Shown piece by piece: positions 6,842 through 13,920 of a stretch of 17,487 nt of DNA. Source of the DNA: an uncultured Collinsella sp. (GTDB lineage Bacteria; Actinomycetota; Coriobacteriia; Coriobacteriales; Coriobacteriaceae). The notes beneath the pieces are model-generated. The model was not told the origin of the DNA. It saw only the letters and a program-made list of their open reading frames with translations, and ran no database searches. The position numbers were made by a program, and so were the translations under genes. Location of the stretch: positions 1-17,487 of the forward strand of contig USAY01000028.1 in assembly GCA_900552755.1 (NCBI GenBank), given 5' to 3'. Positions within the stretch are counted from its first letter, which is position 1; every line of letters begins with the position of its first letter.

Positions 6842-8842
6842 GTGTCCAGATCAACAAGGCAATGCTGCGTTTCGGCTAATAAGAACGATGGCTTTTTGCG
6901 TGTGGCGGCGGCGTCGCCGCAGATTCGCGTGGCCGATGTCGAGGGCAATGCCGAGGTTGCGTTAGCGGCTGTTCGCGCGGCTGTCGAGCGCGGCGTCCGT
7001 GCTCTGGTGCTGCCCGAGCTCAACTTGTGCGGCTATACCGCGGCCGATCTGTTCCATAACCGCACGCTGCTGCATGCCTGCGAGGCTGCTCTGGTGCATA
7101 TCCTCGATGAGACTCGTGAGCTGCCGATTGTCTTTACCGTTGGCTTGCCCGTTGCGGTGGCAGAAAACATCTACAACTGCGCCGCCGTGTGCTGCGCGGG
7201 CGAGCTTTTGGGCCTTACGGCCAAGAAGTATCTGCCCAACTATGGCGAGTTCTACGAGCGCCGCTGGTTTGCTCCGGCGCCCGCAGATCCTGTGTGGGTC
7301 GAGTTTGCCGGTCAGGGTCCGGTTCCGCTGGGTTCGGGGCTTGTCTACCGCTGCTGTGATGAAGGTGCCGAGGATATGGTGCTGGGCGTTGAGGTCTGCG
7401 AGGACCTGTGGGTGCCGGCGCCCCCTTCGACCGAGATGGCGCTTGCCGGTGCGACGGTGATCCTCAATCCGTCGGCTTCGGACGAGATTATCGGTAAGGC
7501 GGATTACCGCCGCAGCCTCATTTCCAACCAGAGCGCGCGCCTGTACTGCGCCTATGCCTACGCGGACGCGAGCGAGGGCGAGTCCACGACCGACATGGTC
7601 TTTGCGGGCGAGAACCTCGTCTACGAAAACGGCTCTAAGCTCGCCGCCACCAAACTGCTTTCCTGCGATATGACCGTCGCCAATGTTGACCTTGACCGCC
7701 TGGTTGCCGAGCGCCGTCGCTCGACGACGTGGACGCGCGCGGACGATGCGCCGGAGGCCACGACCATTGAGTTTTCGTTTGAGGGCGTGCTGGCCGAAGA
7801 ACCTGTCTTGCGCGATGCCTGCGATATCGACCGCGTTTTCCCGCGCGCGCCCTTTGTGCCGGCCGACCACGGCGACCTGGCCGAGCGCTGCGAGACCATC
7901 CTCGACCTGCAGACCGCCGGCCTCAAGACCCGCCTTGCCCATACGGGTACCAAGGCGGCCGTCATCGGTCTTTCGGGCGGCCTGGACTCCACGTTGGCAC
8001 TGCTTGTGACCGTGCGCGCCTTTGATGCGCTGGGGCTGCCGCGCACCGGTATCACGGCCGTGTCCATGCCCGGCTTTGGCACGACGCATCGCACCAAGTC
8101 GAATGCCGAGTCGCTCGCTCGTGACTTGGGTGTGAGCTTCCGCGAGGTCTCGATCCATGCTGCCGTGGAGCAGCATTTTAAGGATATCGAGCACGATCCG
8201 GCCGTGCAGGACGTGACCTACGAGAACAGCCAGGCCCGCGAGCGCACGCAGATTCTGATGGACTTGGCCAACCAGGCTGGCGGCTTTGTCATCGGCACCG
8301 GCGACCTGTCGGAGCTGGCGCTCGGCTGGGCCACCTATAACGGCGACCACATGAGCATGTACGCCGTCAACGCGAGCGTGCCCAAGACGCTTGTGCGCCA
8401 TCTGGTGCGCTATGCCGCCGATGTCTTTGGTGGGCGCATTGCCGAGGTCTTGCTCGATATCCTCGATACGCCGGTGTCCCCCGAGCTTTTGCCGCCCACG
8501 GGCGACGGCGAGATTGCGCAGAAGACCGAGGATTTGGTGGGCCCGTACGAGCTGCACGACTACTTCCTCTACTACCTGCTGCGTTTTGGCTTTGAGCCGG
8601 GCAGGATCTACCGCATGGCTCTCAAGAGCTTCGAGGGCGTCTACGACGCTAAGACCGTCCACACGTGGCTACGTACGTTCTACCGTCGCTTCTTTGCCCA
8701 GCAGTTTAAGCGCAGCTGCCTGCCCGATGGTCCCAAGGTGGGCTCGGTGACGCTCAGCCCGCGCGGCGATTGGCGTATGCCGAGTGACGCTAGCTCGCGT
8801 CTGTGGCTTGCGCAGATCGACGCGCTCAATCCAGTTGACTAA
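6842..8842 (+). CDS. nadE: NAD+ synthase, glutamine-hydrolysing
   Basis: 666 aa from the GTG at 6842, slightly shorter than the usual 670-680. It makes NAD+ from deamido-NAD+, ATP and glutamine in the cytosol. The N-terminal nitrilase-like glutaminase domain (about 20-300) carries the triad Glu59 (LVLPELNLCGY), Lys128 (AKKYLPNYGEFYE) and Cys186 (EVCEDLW). The C-terminal synthetase domain begins near 350 with the ATP pyrophosphatase loop SGGLDS at 378-383 and continues with GTGDLSELALGW. The start is uncertain. Conserved sequence begins at about residue 17 (DGFLRVAAASPQIRVAD). The first 16 codons look unlike the rest, and NKNDGF suggests an original ATG-AAG-AAC start whose ATG is now AAT. GTG 6842 is chosen for the AAGGGG about six bases upstream. 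The AT-rich island ends just here. Confidence 0.93.
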   Translation: MSRSTRQCCVSANKNDGFLRVAAASPQIRVADVEGNAEVALAAVRAAVERGVRALVLPELNLCGYTAADLFHNRTLLHACEAALVHILDETRELPIVFTVGLPVAVAENIYNCAAVCCAGELLGLTAKKYLPNYGEFYERRWFAPAPADPVWVEFAGQGPVPLGSGLVYRCCDEGAEDMVLGVEVCEDLWVPAPPSTEMALAGATVILNPSASDEIIGKADYRRSLISNQSARLYCAYAYADASEGESTTDMVFAGENLVYENGSKLAATKLLSCDMTVANVDLDRLVAERRRSTTWTRADDAPEATTIEFSFEGVLAEEPVLRDACDIDRVFPRAPFVPADHGDLAERCETILDLQTAGLKTRLAHTGTKAAVIGLSGGLDSTLALLVTVRAFDALGLPRTGITAVSMPGFGTTHRTKSNAESLARDLGVSFREVSIHAAVEQHFKDIEHDPAVQDVTYENSQARERTQILMDLANQAGGFVIGTGDLSELALGWATYNGDHMSMYAVNASVPKTLVRHLVRYAADVFGGRIAEVLLDILDTPVSPELLPPTGDGEIAQKTEDLVGPYELHDYFLYYLLRFGFEPGRIYRMALKSFEGVYDAKTVHTWLRTFYRRFFAQQFKRSCLPDGPKVGSVTLSPRGDWRMPSDASSRLWLAQIDALNPVD

Positions 8843-8861
8843 GGTTGGCTAAATTGAACCA

Positions 8862-8908
8862 ATACGGGGGTTGCAAGCGTTACACTTTTGCAATCTGATG
8901 GCCCGTAT
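8862..8908 (+). promoter_or_regulatory. Nested inverted repeats and possible promoter before the aminotransferase
   Basis: ATACGGG (8862-8868) pairs with CCCGTAT (8902-8908), and inside them TTGCAA (8871-8876) pairs with TTGCAA (8888-8893). TTGCAA 8871 could also be a -35 box, with TCTGAT at 8894-8899 as a -10 box 17 bases on. The region may be a promoter/operator or, if transcribed from nadE, an RNA structure ahead of the 8911-8942 hairpin. Confidence 0.35.
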
Positions 8909-8910
8909 CG

Positions 8911-8942
8911 CGCGGCGCTCTTGTCGGAGCGCCGCGTTTTTT
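8911..8942 (+). terminator. Terminator-like hairpin in the aminotransferase leader
   Basis: A perfect 10-bp GC stem (CGCGGCGCTC / GAGCGCCGCG) with loop TTGTCG, followed by T6. It lies 69 bases after nadE and only 19 bases before the aminotransferase ATG, with the Shine-Dalgarno in between. There is no room for a promoter after it. It is either the nadE terminator placed inside the downstream leader, or an attenuator. Confidence 0.75.
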
Positions 8943-8960
8943 ATATCGAAAGGTGGCACC

Positions 8961-10124
8961 ATGCAGGCATCGCAGCGTCTCGACCGCTTTGGCGCGGAGG
9001 TCTTCGCCTCGCTCAACAACAAGCTTCTCGCGCTGAAGGCTCAGGGCAAGACCATTTACAACATGAGCGTGGGCACGCCCGACTTTAAGCCGTACGACCA
9101 CGTGGTCGAGGCACTTACGCAGGCAGCCCAAGATCCCGAGATGTGGAAGTATGCCCTGCGCGACCTGCCCGAACTCAAGCAAGCCGTGTGCGATTACTAT
9201 GAGCGTCGCTTTGGCGTTTCGGGCATTACGCCGTCTATGGTGCAGTCGTGTAACGGCACGCAGGAGGGCGTGGGCCACTTGGGCCTGGCGCTGCTCGACC
9301 CGGGTGACACCATTCTGGTTCCCGATCCGTGTTACCCGGTCTTTGAGGCGGGTGCCAAGATCGCCGATGCCAAGCTCGAGTACTATCCGTTGGTTGCCGA
9401 GCACAATTACCTGCCCTATGTTGCGGGCATCGATCCCGAGGTGGCCGATCGTGCCAAGTATATGATCGTGTCGCTGCCCGCCAACCCGGTCGGCTCGGTG
9501 GGCACGCCCGAGGTCTACGAGGAGATCATCACTTTCGCCCGCGAGCACGACCTGCTCATCGTTCACGACAACGCATACTCCGACATCGTGTTTGACGGCG
9601 AGCCCGGCGGCAGCTTCTTGCAGTATCCCGGTGCGCTTGAGGTGGGCGTGGAGTTCTTCTCGCTTTCCAAGTCGTTTAACGTCACCGGTGCCCGCATCGG
9701 CTTTTTGGTCGGTCGCGAGGATGTGGTCTCGGCCTTTGCCAAGCTGCGTGGTCAGATCGACTTTGGTATGTTCTTCCCGATTCAGAAGGCCGCCATCGCG
9801 TGCCTGAACGGTCCGCGCGATGAGGTCGAGGCGCAGCGTCTGAAGTACCAGGAACGCCGCGATGCCCTGTGCGACGGTCTTGAGGGCCTGGGCTGGGAGC
9901 GTCCCAACGCGCATGGCTCTATGTTTGTGTGGGCCAAGCTTCCCGGTGGTCGCACCGATTCCATGGCGTTTTGCGAGGAGCTTATGGAGAAGGCCGGCGT
10001 TGTGGTGACGCCGGGCGCGAGCTTTGGCCCTTCGGGCGAGGGGCACGTACGTATGGCACTGGTCCTGCCGACCGATCAGATCGCTTTGGCTGTCGAGGCC
10101 ATTCGCGAGGCGGGCCTGTATTAG
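8961..10124 (+). CDS. Class I/II PLP-dependent aminotransferase
   Basis: 387 aa from the ATG at 8961, with AAAGGTGG five bases upstream; the frame extends to 8871 but that part is the hairpin leader. Fold-type I aminotransferase features in order: MSVGTPDFKPYDHV near the start, Asn98-Gly99-Thr100 (SCNGTQEG, phosphate-binding region), NPVG at 175-178, Asp203 and Tyr206 (HDNAYSDIV), the PLP lysine Lys237 in SLSKSFNVTGARIGF, and a C-terminal GHVRMAL with the likely carboxylate-binding Arg. The set resembles the aspartate / LL-diaminopimelate aminotransferase branch. A diaminopimelate-pathway step is attractive, because the DapH branch in this window needs an aminotransferase, but the gene is several genes away and specificity cannot be read from motifs. 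No gene symbol is given. Confidence 0.88.
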   Translation: MQASQRLDRFGAEVFASLNNKLLALKAQGKTIYNMSVGTPDFKPYDHVVEALTQAAQDPEMWKYALRDLPELKQAVCDYYERRFGVSGITPSMVQSCNGTQEGVGHLGLALLDPGDTILVPDPCYPVFEAGAKIADAKLEYYPLVAEHNYLPYVAGIDPEVADRAKYMIVSLPANPVGSVGTPEVYEEIITFAREHDLLIVHDNAYSDIVFDGEPGGSFLQYPGALEVGVEFFSLSKSFNVTGARIGFLVGREDVVSAFAKLRGQIDFGMFFPIQKAAIACLNGPRDEVEAQRLKYQERRDALCDGLEGLGWERPNAHGSMFVWAKLPGGRTDSMAFCEELMEKAGVVVTPGASFGPSGEGHVRMALVLPTDQIALAVEAIREAGLY

Positions 10125-10230
10125 AAACCTATTTCGACTCGTCAATAGCTCGAAACCGATTTCGTGCAGTTATTTTACGAATTCTGCAAACAATTTCGGT
10201 AAACGGTCGATTTTTGGCTGCGAATAGGAG

Positions 10231-10236
10231 CATAAT
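10231..10236 (+). promoter_or_regulatory. Possible -10 box of the lactate dehydrogenase gene
   Basis: CATAAT lies in the AT-rich 200-base gap before ldh, 90 bases upstream of its ATG. No clear -35 box is seen. The gap also holds a short inverted repeat (CGAAACCGATTTCG) and TGCAG/CTGCA arms, which could be operator remnants; no clear Rex-type site was found. Confidence 0.3.
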
Positions 10237-10268
10237 CAAAGTCCCGATTGGATGTATTGGGATTACGG

Positions 10269-10299
10269 CAAGCCGCTCAGGTCGTTCCCGGGCGGCTTG
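10269..10299 (+). other. Stable hairpin in the ldh 5' leader
   Basis: CAAGCCGC / GCGGCTTG (8 bp, extendable by two pairs) forms a GC-rich stem 27 bases before the ldh ATG, just before the Shine-Dalgarno. No T-run follows, so it is a leader hairpin rather than a terminator; it may stabilise the mRNA. Confidence 0.5.
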
Positions 10300-10325
10300 T
10301 TTGTGGAGAGAGATGGGAGTTTCTA

Positions 10326-11276
10326 ATGGTTAACGAGAAGAAGGTCGCTATTGTCGGCTGCGGCTTCGTCGGTTCGTCTTCGGCGTTCGCTCTGATGCAG
10401 AGCGGTCTGTTCTCCGAGATGGTCCTCATCGACGTGGACAAGAACCGCGCCGAGGGTGAGGCTCTGGATATCGCGCACGGCATGACGTTTGCCGAGCCGA
10501 TGAAGATCTACGCCGGCGATTATTCCGATGTCGCCGACGCCGCCATGATCGTCGTCACCGCTGGCGCTGCCCAGAAGCCCGGTGAGACCCGCCTGGACCT
10601 GGTCAACAAGAACGTAAACATCTTTAAGTCCATTATCCCCGAGATTAAGAAGTCCGGCTTCGACGGCATTCTGCTCATCGTCTCCAACCCGGTCGATGTT
10701 CTGACCTACGCTGCCATCAAGATGTCCGGCCTGCCCGAGGGCCACGTCATCGGTTCCGGCACCGTGCTCGACACTGGCCGTCTGCAGCAGATGCTTGGTG
10801 CCCACGTCGAGGTTGACCCGCGCGATGTCCAGGCCTATGTCATGGGCGAGCACGGCGACTCCGAGTTTGTCGCTTGGTCCAGCGCTCAGGTTGCTGGCGT
10901 TCCGCTGAACACCTTCTGCGAGCTTCACGGTCATCTGGAGCACGAGGCTGCCGAGAAGCGTATCGCCGAGGACGTCAAGAACTCCGCCTACACCATCATC
11001 GAGAAGAAGCACGCCACCTACTACGGCGTCGCCATGGCCGTCAAGCGCATCTGCACCGCTGTCATGCGCGATGAGCAGACCGTTCTGCCCGTCTCCTCGC
11101 TCATGGTGGGCGAGTACGGCCTGTCCGATCTTGCCATCTCTATGCCGACCGTCGTTGGCCGCGACGGCGTTGTCTGCCGCGTCCCCGTGCCGCTGGACGA
11201 TGACGAGCAGCATGAGCTCACCGCCTCCGCCAAGGCCCTCAAGGACATCATCGACAGCGTCGACTTCTCCTGCTAA
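10326..11276 (+). CDS. ldh: L-lactate dehydrogenase
   Basis: 316 aa from the ATG at 10326, chosen for GGGAG six bases upstream and because family homology starts here. It reduces pyruvate to L-lactate with NADH in the cytosol. The Rossmann motif is VAIVGCGFVGSS (8-19) with Asp36 or Asp38 (LIDVDKN) binding the cofactor. The specificity loop is AGAAQKPGETRLDL: the Gln at 83 favours pyruvate (LDH), where malate dehydrogenases have Arg. Catalytic Asp149 and Arg152 (LDTGRL) and His176 (GEHGDSEF) are all present. The length is normal. It sits alone with its own leader and terminator, so it is probably its own transcription unit. In a fermentative anaerobe it would regenerate NAD+. Confidence 0.95.
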   Translation: MVNEKKVAIVGCGFVGSSSAFALMQSGLFSEMVLIDVDKNRAEGEALDIAHGMTFAEPMKIYAGDYSDVADAAMIVVTAGAAQKPGETRLDLVNKNVNIFKSIIPEIKKSGFDGILLIVSNPVDVLTYAAIKMSGLPEGHVIGSGTVLDTGRLQQMLGAHVEVDPRDVQAYVMGEHGDSEFVAWSSAQVAGVPLNTFCELHGHLEHEAAEKRIAEDVKNSAYTIIEKKHATYYGVAMAVKRICTAVMRDEQTVLPVSSLMVGEYGLSDLAISMPTVVGRDGVVCRVPVPLDDDEQHELTASAKALKDIIDSVDFSC

Positions 11277-11308
11277 ATCAAGCTCGCTAGAGCGAAAAGC
11301 TACAATGA

Positions 11309-11343
11309 AGGCGTCCGAGTCCACGCGGCCCGGGCGCTTTTTT
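11309..11343 (+). terminator. Terminator of ldh
   Basis: GCGTCCG / CGGGCGC (one G-U pair) with a 13-nt loop, followed by T6, 32 bases after the ldh stop. The last T residues run into copy 1 of the dispersed repeat. Confidence 0.75.
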
Positions 11344-11371
11344 GGTGCAAAGTAACCTGACCCCAATGCAC
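11342..11371 (+). repeat. Dispersed intergenic repeat, copy 1
   Basis: 30 bp beginning TTGGTGCAAAG and ending ATGCAC; 27 of 30 positions match copy 2 at 12555-12584. Here only GTGCA / TGCAC remain as inverted arms. It lies between the ldh terminator and the DUF2974 gene. Confidence 0.75.
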
Positions 11372-11390
11372 TATAGTCGATGGGAGGGCC

Positions 11391-12551
11391 ATGTCGGATT
11401 CGCCTAATTTTTTGACCTATGCCCAGACGGCGTTTGATCCGTTTGAGGAGCGGCCGTTCTGCGCGGTGGATAGCCTGGTCTTTGCGTGGTTGTCCTATTT
11501 GCGTTTGCCGGGTGATATGGCGGAGCTGACGAACTGGCAGGGCCTAGACGTACGCGAGCTGCTGCGTGCCGAGTGCTACCGGGACATGATTGGCGACTTG
11601 TGGGACCCAGAGGGGAGCAGGATCTTGTTGGAGGCCGTGGCAGCAAGCCCTCGCTACCGTGGCGTGCACGTTTGCGGCTATCGTACCGTGAGCGATGTGG
11701 TGTCGACAGAGCAGTTTGCAGCCATGGCGTTCCGGTTTCCGGCGGGGTTTAGTTATCTTTCCTTCCGGGGGACCGACAGCACGATTGTGGGCTGGAAAGA
11801 GGACTTTAACATGGCGTTCCGGTGTCCTGTGCCGGCCCAGGAATCCGCGGCGCGTTATGTGGACGAGGCGGCGGATGCGATTGACGGGCCGCTTTTGTGC
11901 GGAGGTCATTCCAAGGGCGGAAACCTTGCGGTGTACGGCGCGGCGATGTGCTCCGATGTCGCCCGTGAGCGAATCGAACGGGCGTATTCCCATGATGGCC
12001 CGGGCTTCGTCGAGGAGTTTCTGAACGGCAGCGCCTTTGCCGATCTTTCCGGCCGAATCGATAAGACGCTGCCTCGGTCGTCGATCTTTGGCATGATGTT
12101 CGAGACGCAGGAGGACTATGCCATCGTTGAGAGCACCGAGTTCAGCCTGCTGCAGCACAATCCCTTTAGCTGGGTGGTTGATGGTCGCGACTTCGTGTAC
12201 TGTGAGCGCCTGTCCGCCGGTGCTCGATACGTTGATGGCTCCATTCGCGAGATGCTGCTTGCAGTGTCGCCTAGCGAGCGCGAGCGTTTTGTAGATGCGT
12301 TGTTCTCCGTGTTTGAGGCTACGGGTGCTGAGCGGTTTGCGGATATCGCTGGGAATCTGCGCGAGAGCCTGCCCGTGATGCTCCAGGCTGCGCAAGGCTT
12401 TGACAAGGATACGCGACGCTTTGTCTCGCAGACTATCGTTGCGATTCTTAAGTGTGCGCTTCTGCCCAAACGTCCCCAGATCGACATGCCCGCTGCCGGC
12501 AAGAGCTTGGCAGAACAGCTCGAGGCTTGGCAGTCCGAGCTCCTGCGCTAG
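11391..12551 (+). CDS. DUF2974 alpha/beta-hydrolase-like protein
   Basis: 386 aa from the ATG at 11391, with GGAGGG a few bases upstream. It matches DUF2974, a lipase-like (class 3 type) alpha/beta-hydrolase group: an N-terminal NFLTYAQTAFDPFEERPFCAVDSLVFAWLSYL region, the strand motif FSYLSFRGTDSTIVGWKEDF (about 120-140), and the nucleophile elbow GHSKGG at 172-177 with Ser174. Further on come HDGPGF (about 201-206) and a C-terminal helical part. Asp and His partners of the triad cannot be fixed by eye. There is no signal peptide, so it is probably cytoplasmic. Substrate unknown. The gene lies between two copies of a 30-bp repeat, with a terminator upstream. Confidence 0.85.
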   Translation: MSDSPNFLTYAQTAFDPFEERPFCAVDSLVFAWLSYLRLPGDMAELTNWQGLDVRELLRAECYRDMIGDLWDPEGSRILLEAVAASPRYRGVHVCGYRTVSDVVSTEQFAAMAFRFPAGFSYLSFRGTDSTIVGWKEDFNMAFRCPVPAQESAARYVDEAADAIDGPLLCGGHSKGGNLAVYGAAMCSDVARERIERAYSHDGPGFVEEFLNGSAFADLSGRIDKTLPRSSIFGMMFETQEDYAIVESTEFSLLQHNPFSWVVDGRDFVYCERLSAGARYVDGSIREMLLAVSPSERERFVDALFSVFEATGAERFADIAGNLRESLPVMLQAAQGFDKDTRRFVSQTIVAILKCALLPKRPQIDMPAAGKSLAEQLEAWQSELLR

Positions 12552-12553
12552 CC

Positions 12554-12588
12554 ATTGGTGCAAAGCAACCTGTCCCCGATGCACCAAT
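12554..12588 (+). repeat. Dispersed palindromic repeat, copy 2
   Basis: 35 bp with perfect 9-bp inverted ends (ATTGGTGCA 12554-12562 / TGCACCAAT 12580-12588). Its internal 30 bp match copy 1 at 27 positions. It starts three bases after the DUF2974 stop. The form recalls REP-type palindromes; T-run poor, so not a standard terminator. Confidence 0.8.
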
Positions 12589-12618
12589 CTTCGATGCGCC
12601 TGGGGCGGGATCGACCGC

Positions 12619-12624
12619 TATACT
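12619..12624 (+). promoter_or_regulatory. Possible -10 box of the nucleoid-associated protein gene
   Basis: TATACT in the context GCTATACTGG lies 39 bases before the ATG at 12663. No convincing -35 box. Confidence 0.4.
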
Positions 12625-12662
12625 GGTTCGTGCTGAAATCGATCTAGAACGGAATGCCGTAT

Positions 12663-13667
12663 ATGAAAATCAATCACGCGATTTTGCATATCCTGGACTT
12701 TGACTCTGCCGTCAACGTCATGAGCCAGCGCGAGCTCGATATTGAGAGCCGCACCGTGCGTAATTTCGTAACCACGCATTTGCGGCGCGCTCGTACCTCG
12801 GCTGATAACAAGCGTGCCACGTTTGCCGAGAACTCCGCATTCGGCGGCGAGCTCAAGGGCTATTTCTTTGGTGAGCGTGAGTTCGTGGACCTGTCTCAGC
12901 AGATTGCGGAGTTCATCTCTTCCGAACTTACTAAGGCCGAGAAAGCCGAGTCCACTGACGTGCTCGTGGCTGATTTTGACGACGATGAGGATGCCCGCTG
13001 GTTTGCCGTGATGCTGCTGGGCTCCAAGCAGGCTTTTATGCACGAAGTGGGCCGCGAAGAGGGGGAGGTGCGCAACGACATCGCGCGCCACTACGCCATT
13101 CTGCCGAACCCCTCGCAAAAGGTGCCGAGCTATGCAATCGTGCGTGCAAGCACCATGGAGATCGGCTATGTGGATAAGAAGCGCAAGATTGCCGGCGAGG
13201 ATCGCATGCTCATTCCCGATGGCCTGCTGCAGTGCGACACGGGGGTATCGGGCAAGGAGGTCATCGACACCGTGACGCGTGTGGTCGAGGAAGTCGCCGA
13301 GGAGCACGGTGCCAACACGGCTGTAGCACTCGCCAAGGTTAAGGCTGCTGTTGCCGAGAAAGTTGAGGATGACGAGGAACTGCCCCCTTGGGATATCGTC
13401 GATGAGGTCTTTGAGGACGAGCCGGTTATCAAGGAGAGCGTGCGCGCGGCACTGACTGAGGAGAAGGTGCCTGAGCGTGTGCCCGTGGAGCGCAAGCAGG
13501 TCGAACGCGCGGCGGTGCGCAACCACAAGATCCGTACCGACACGGGCATCGAGATCAGCTTCCCGGCCGAGATGGGTTCGAACTCTGAGTACATCGAGTT
13601 TGTCAACGAGCCCAACGGCCTCATCTCCATCGAGCTCAAGAACATCGGAAGTATTGAGAATCGATAA
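12663..13667 (+). CDS. Nucleoid-associated protein, NdpA/YejK (NA37) family
   Basis: 334 aa from the ATG at 12663, preferred over the ATG at 12654 because AACGGA is correctly spaced only for the former and family members begin with (M)xINHAILHILD. The first 20 residues (MKINHAILHILDFDSAVNVM) are the family signature. Other family-like blocks are FFGEREFVDLSQQIAEFI, VLVADFDDDEDARWFAVMLL and, at the end, ISFPAEMGSNSEYIEFVNEPNGLISIELKNI. Family members bind DNA and are found on the nucleoid; exact function is not settled. Length matches E. coli YejK (about 335). A promoter-like TATACT and a strong downstream terminator suggest a single-gene unit. It is convergent with dapH. Confidence 0.88.
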   Translation: MKINHAILHILDFDSAVNVMSQRELDIESRTVRNFVTTHLRRARTSADNKRATFAENSAFGGELKGYFFGEREFVDLSQQIAEFISSELTKAEKAESTDVLVADFDDDEDARWFAVMLLGSKQAFMHEVGREEGEVRNDIARHYAILPNPSQKVPSYAIVRASTMEIGYVDKKRKIAGEDRMLIPDGLLQCDTGVSGKEVIDTVTRVVEEVAEEHGANTAVALAKVKAAVAEKVEDDEELPPWDIVDEVFEDEPVIKESVRAALTEEKVPERVPVERKQVERAAVRNHKIRTDTGIEISFPAEMGSNSEYIEFVNEPNGLISIELKNIGSIENR

Positions 13668-13692
13668 ACTGCTCTTGGACGTTGCAAAAAAC

Positions 13693-13727
13693 AAAGGCCG
13701 AAGCCTTTTGGGACTTCGGCCTTTTTT
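13693..13727 (+). terminator. Terminator of the nucleoid-associated protein gene
   Basis: AAAGGCCGAAG / CTTCGGCCTTT with a 10-nt loop and a T6 tract, 25 bases after the stop. An A-run on the left side gives a T-run on the other strand, so it may also act on minus-strand transcripts. Confidence 0.92.
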
Positions 13728-13779
13728 GTTTTCGGCTTGGTTGCTGACATTGCGCCGCAGGTTGAGCTCACGTCAGCGA

Positions 13780-13877
13780 AAACGCCCCTAAGCGAGCAAG
13801 GTGACGTGAAAGAGGAGGGAAGCGTACTTCGGTACGCGACCGACGATTGAACGTCAGATTGCCGCTTAGGGGCGTTT
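13780..13877. other. Nested long hairpin element of about 98 nt
   Basis: The outer stem is a perfect 15 bp: AAACGCCCCTAAGCG (13780-13794) with CGCTTAGGGGCGTTT (13863-13877). Inside it GCAA/TTGC (13796-13799 / 13859-13862), then TGACGT/ACGTCA (13802-13807 / 13851-13856), then a UUCG-capped hairpin GCGTAC-TTCG-GTACGC (13822-13837). Purine-rich AGAGGAGGGA forms one side of an internal loop. On the minus strand a T4 run follows the outer stem. It may be a structured RNA, a bidirectional terminator or a MITE-like repeat. Confidence 0.75.
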
Positions 13878-13890
13878 GCAGCGTCGAGCC

Positions 13891-13918
13891 GTTACGCGGT
13901 TTGGTAAAACCGCGTAAC
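13891..13918 (-). terminator. Hairpin directly after dapH
   Basis: A perfect 12-bp stem (GTTACGCGGTTT / AAACCGCGTAAC) with a 4-nt loop begins two bases after the dapH stop. No T-run follows on the minus strand, so it may act together with the larger hairpin beyond it. Confidence 0.6.
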
Positions 13919-13920
13919 TT

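Noticed and set aside
6962..8662. 566-codon minus-strand open frame
   Set aside because: Antisense to nadE, whose catalytic motifs are all present; long antisense frames are common in GC-rich genes.
8880..10145. 421-codon minus-strand open frame
   Set aside because: Antisense shadow of the aminotransferase gene.
10125..10325. Rex-type operator before ldh
   Set aside because: Short inverted repeats exist, but none matches the TTGTGxxxxxxxxCACAA pattern.
10323..11366. 347-codon minus-strand open frame
   Set aside because: Antisense shadow of ldh.
11544..13694. Two minus-strand open frames (347 and 358 codons)
   Set aside because: Antisense shadows of the DUF2974 and NdpA/YejK genes, with no ribosome binding site and unlikely composition.
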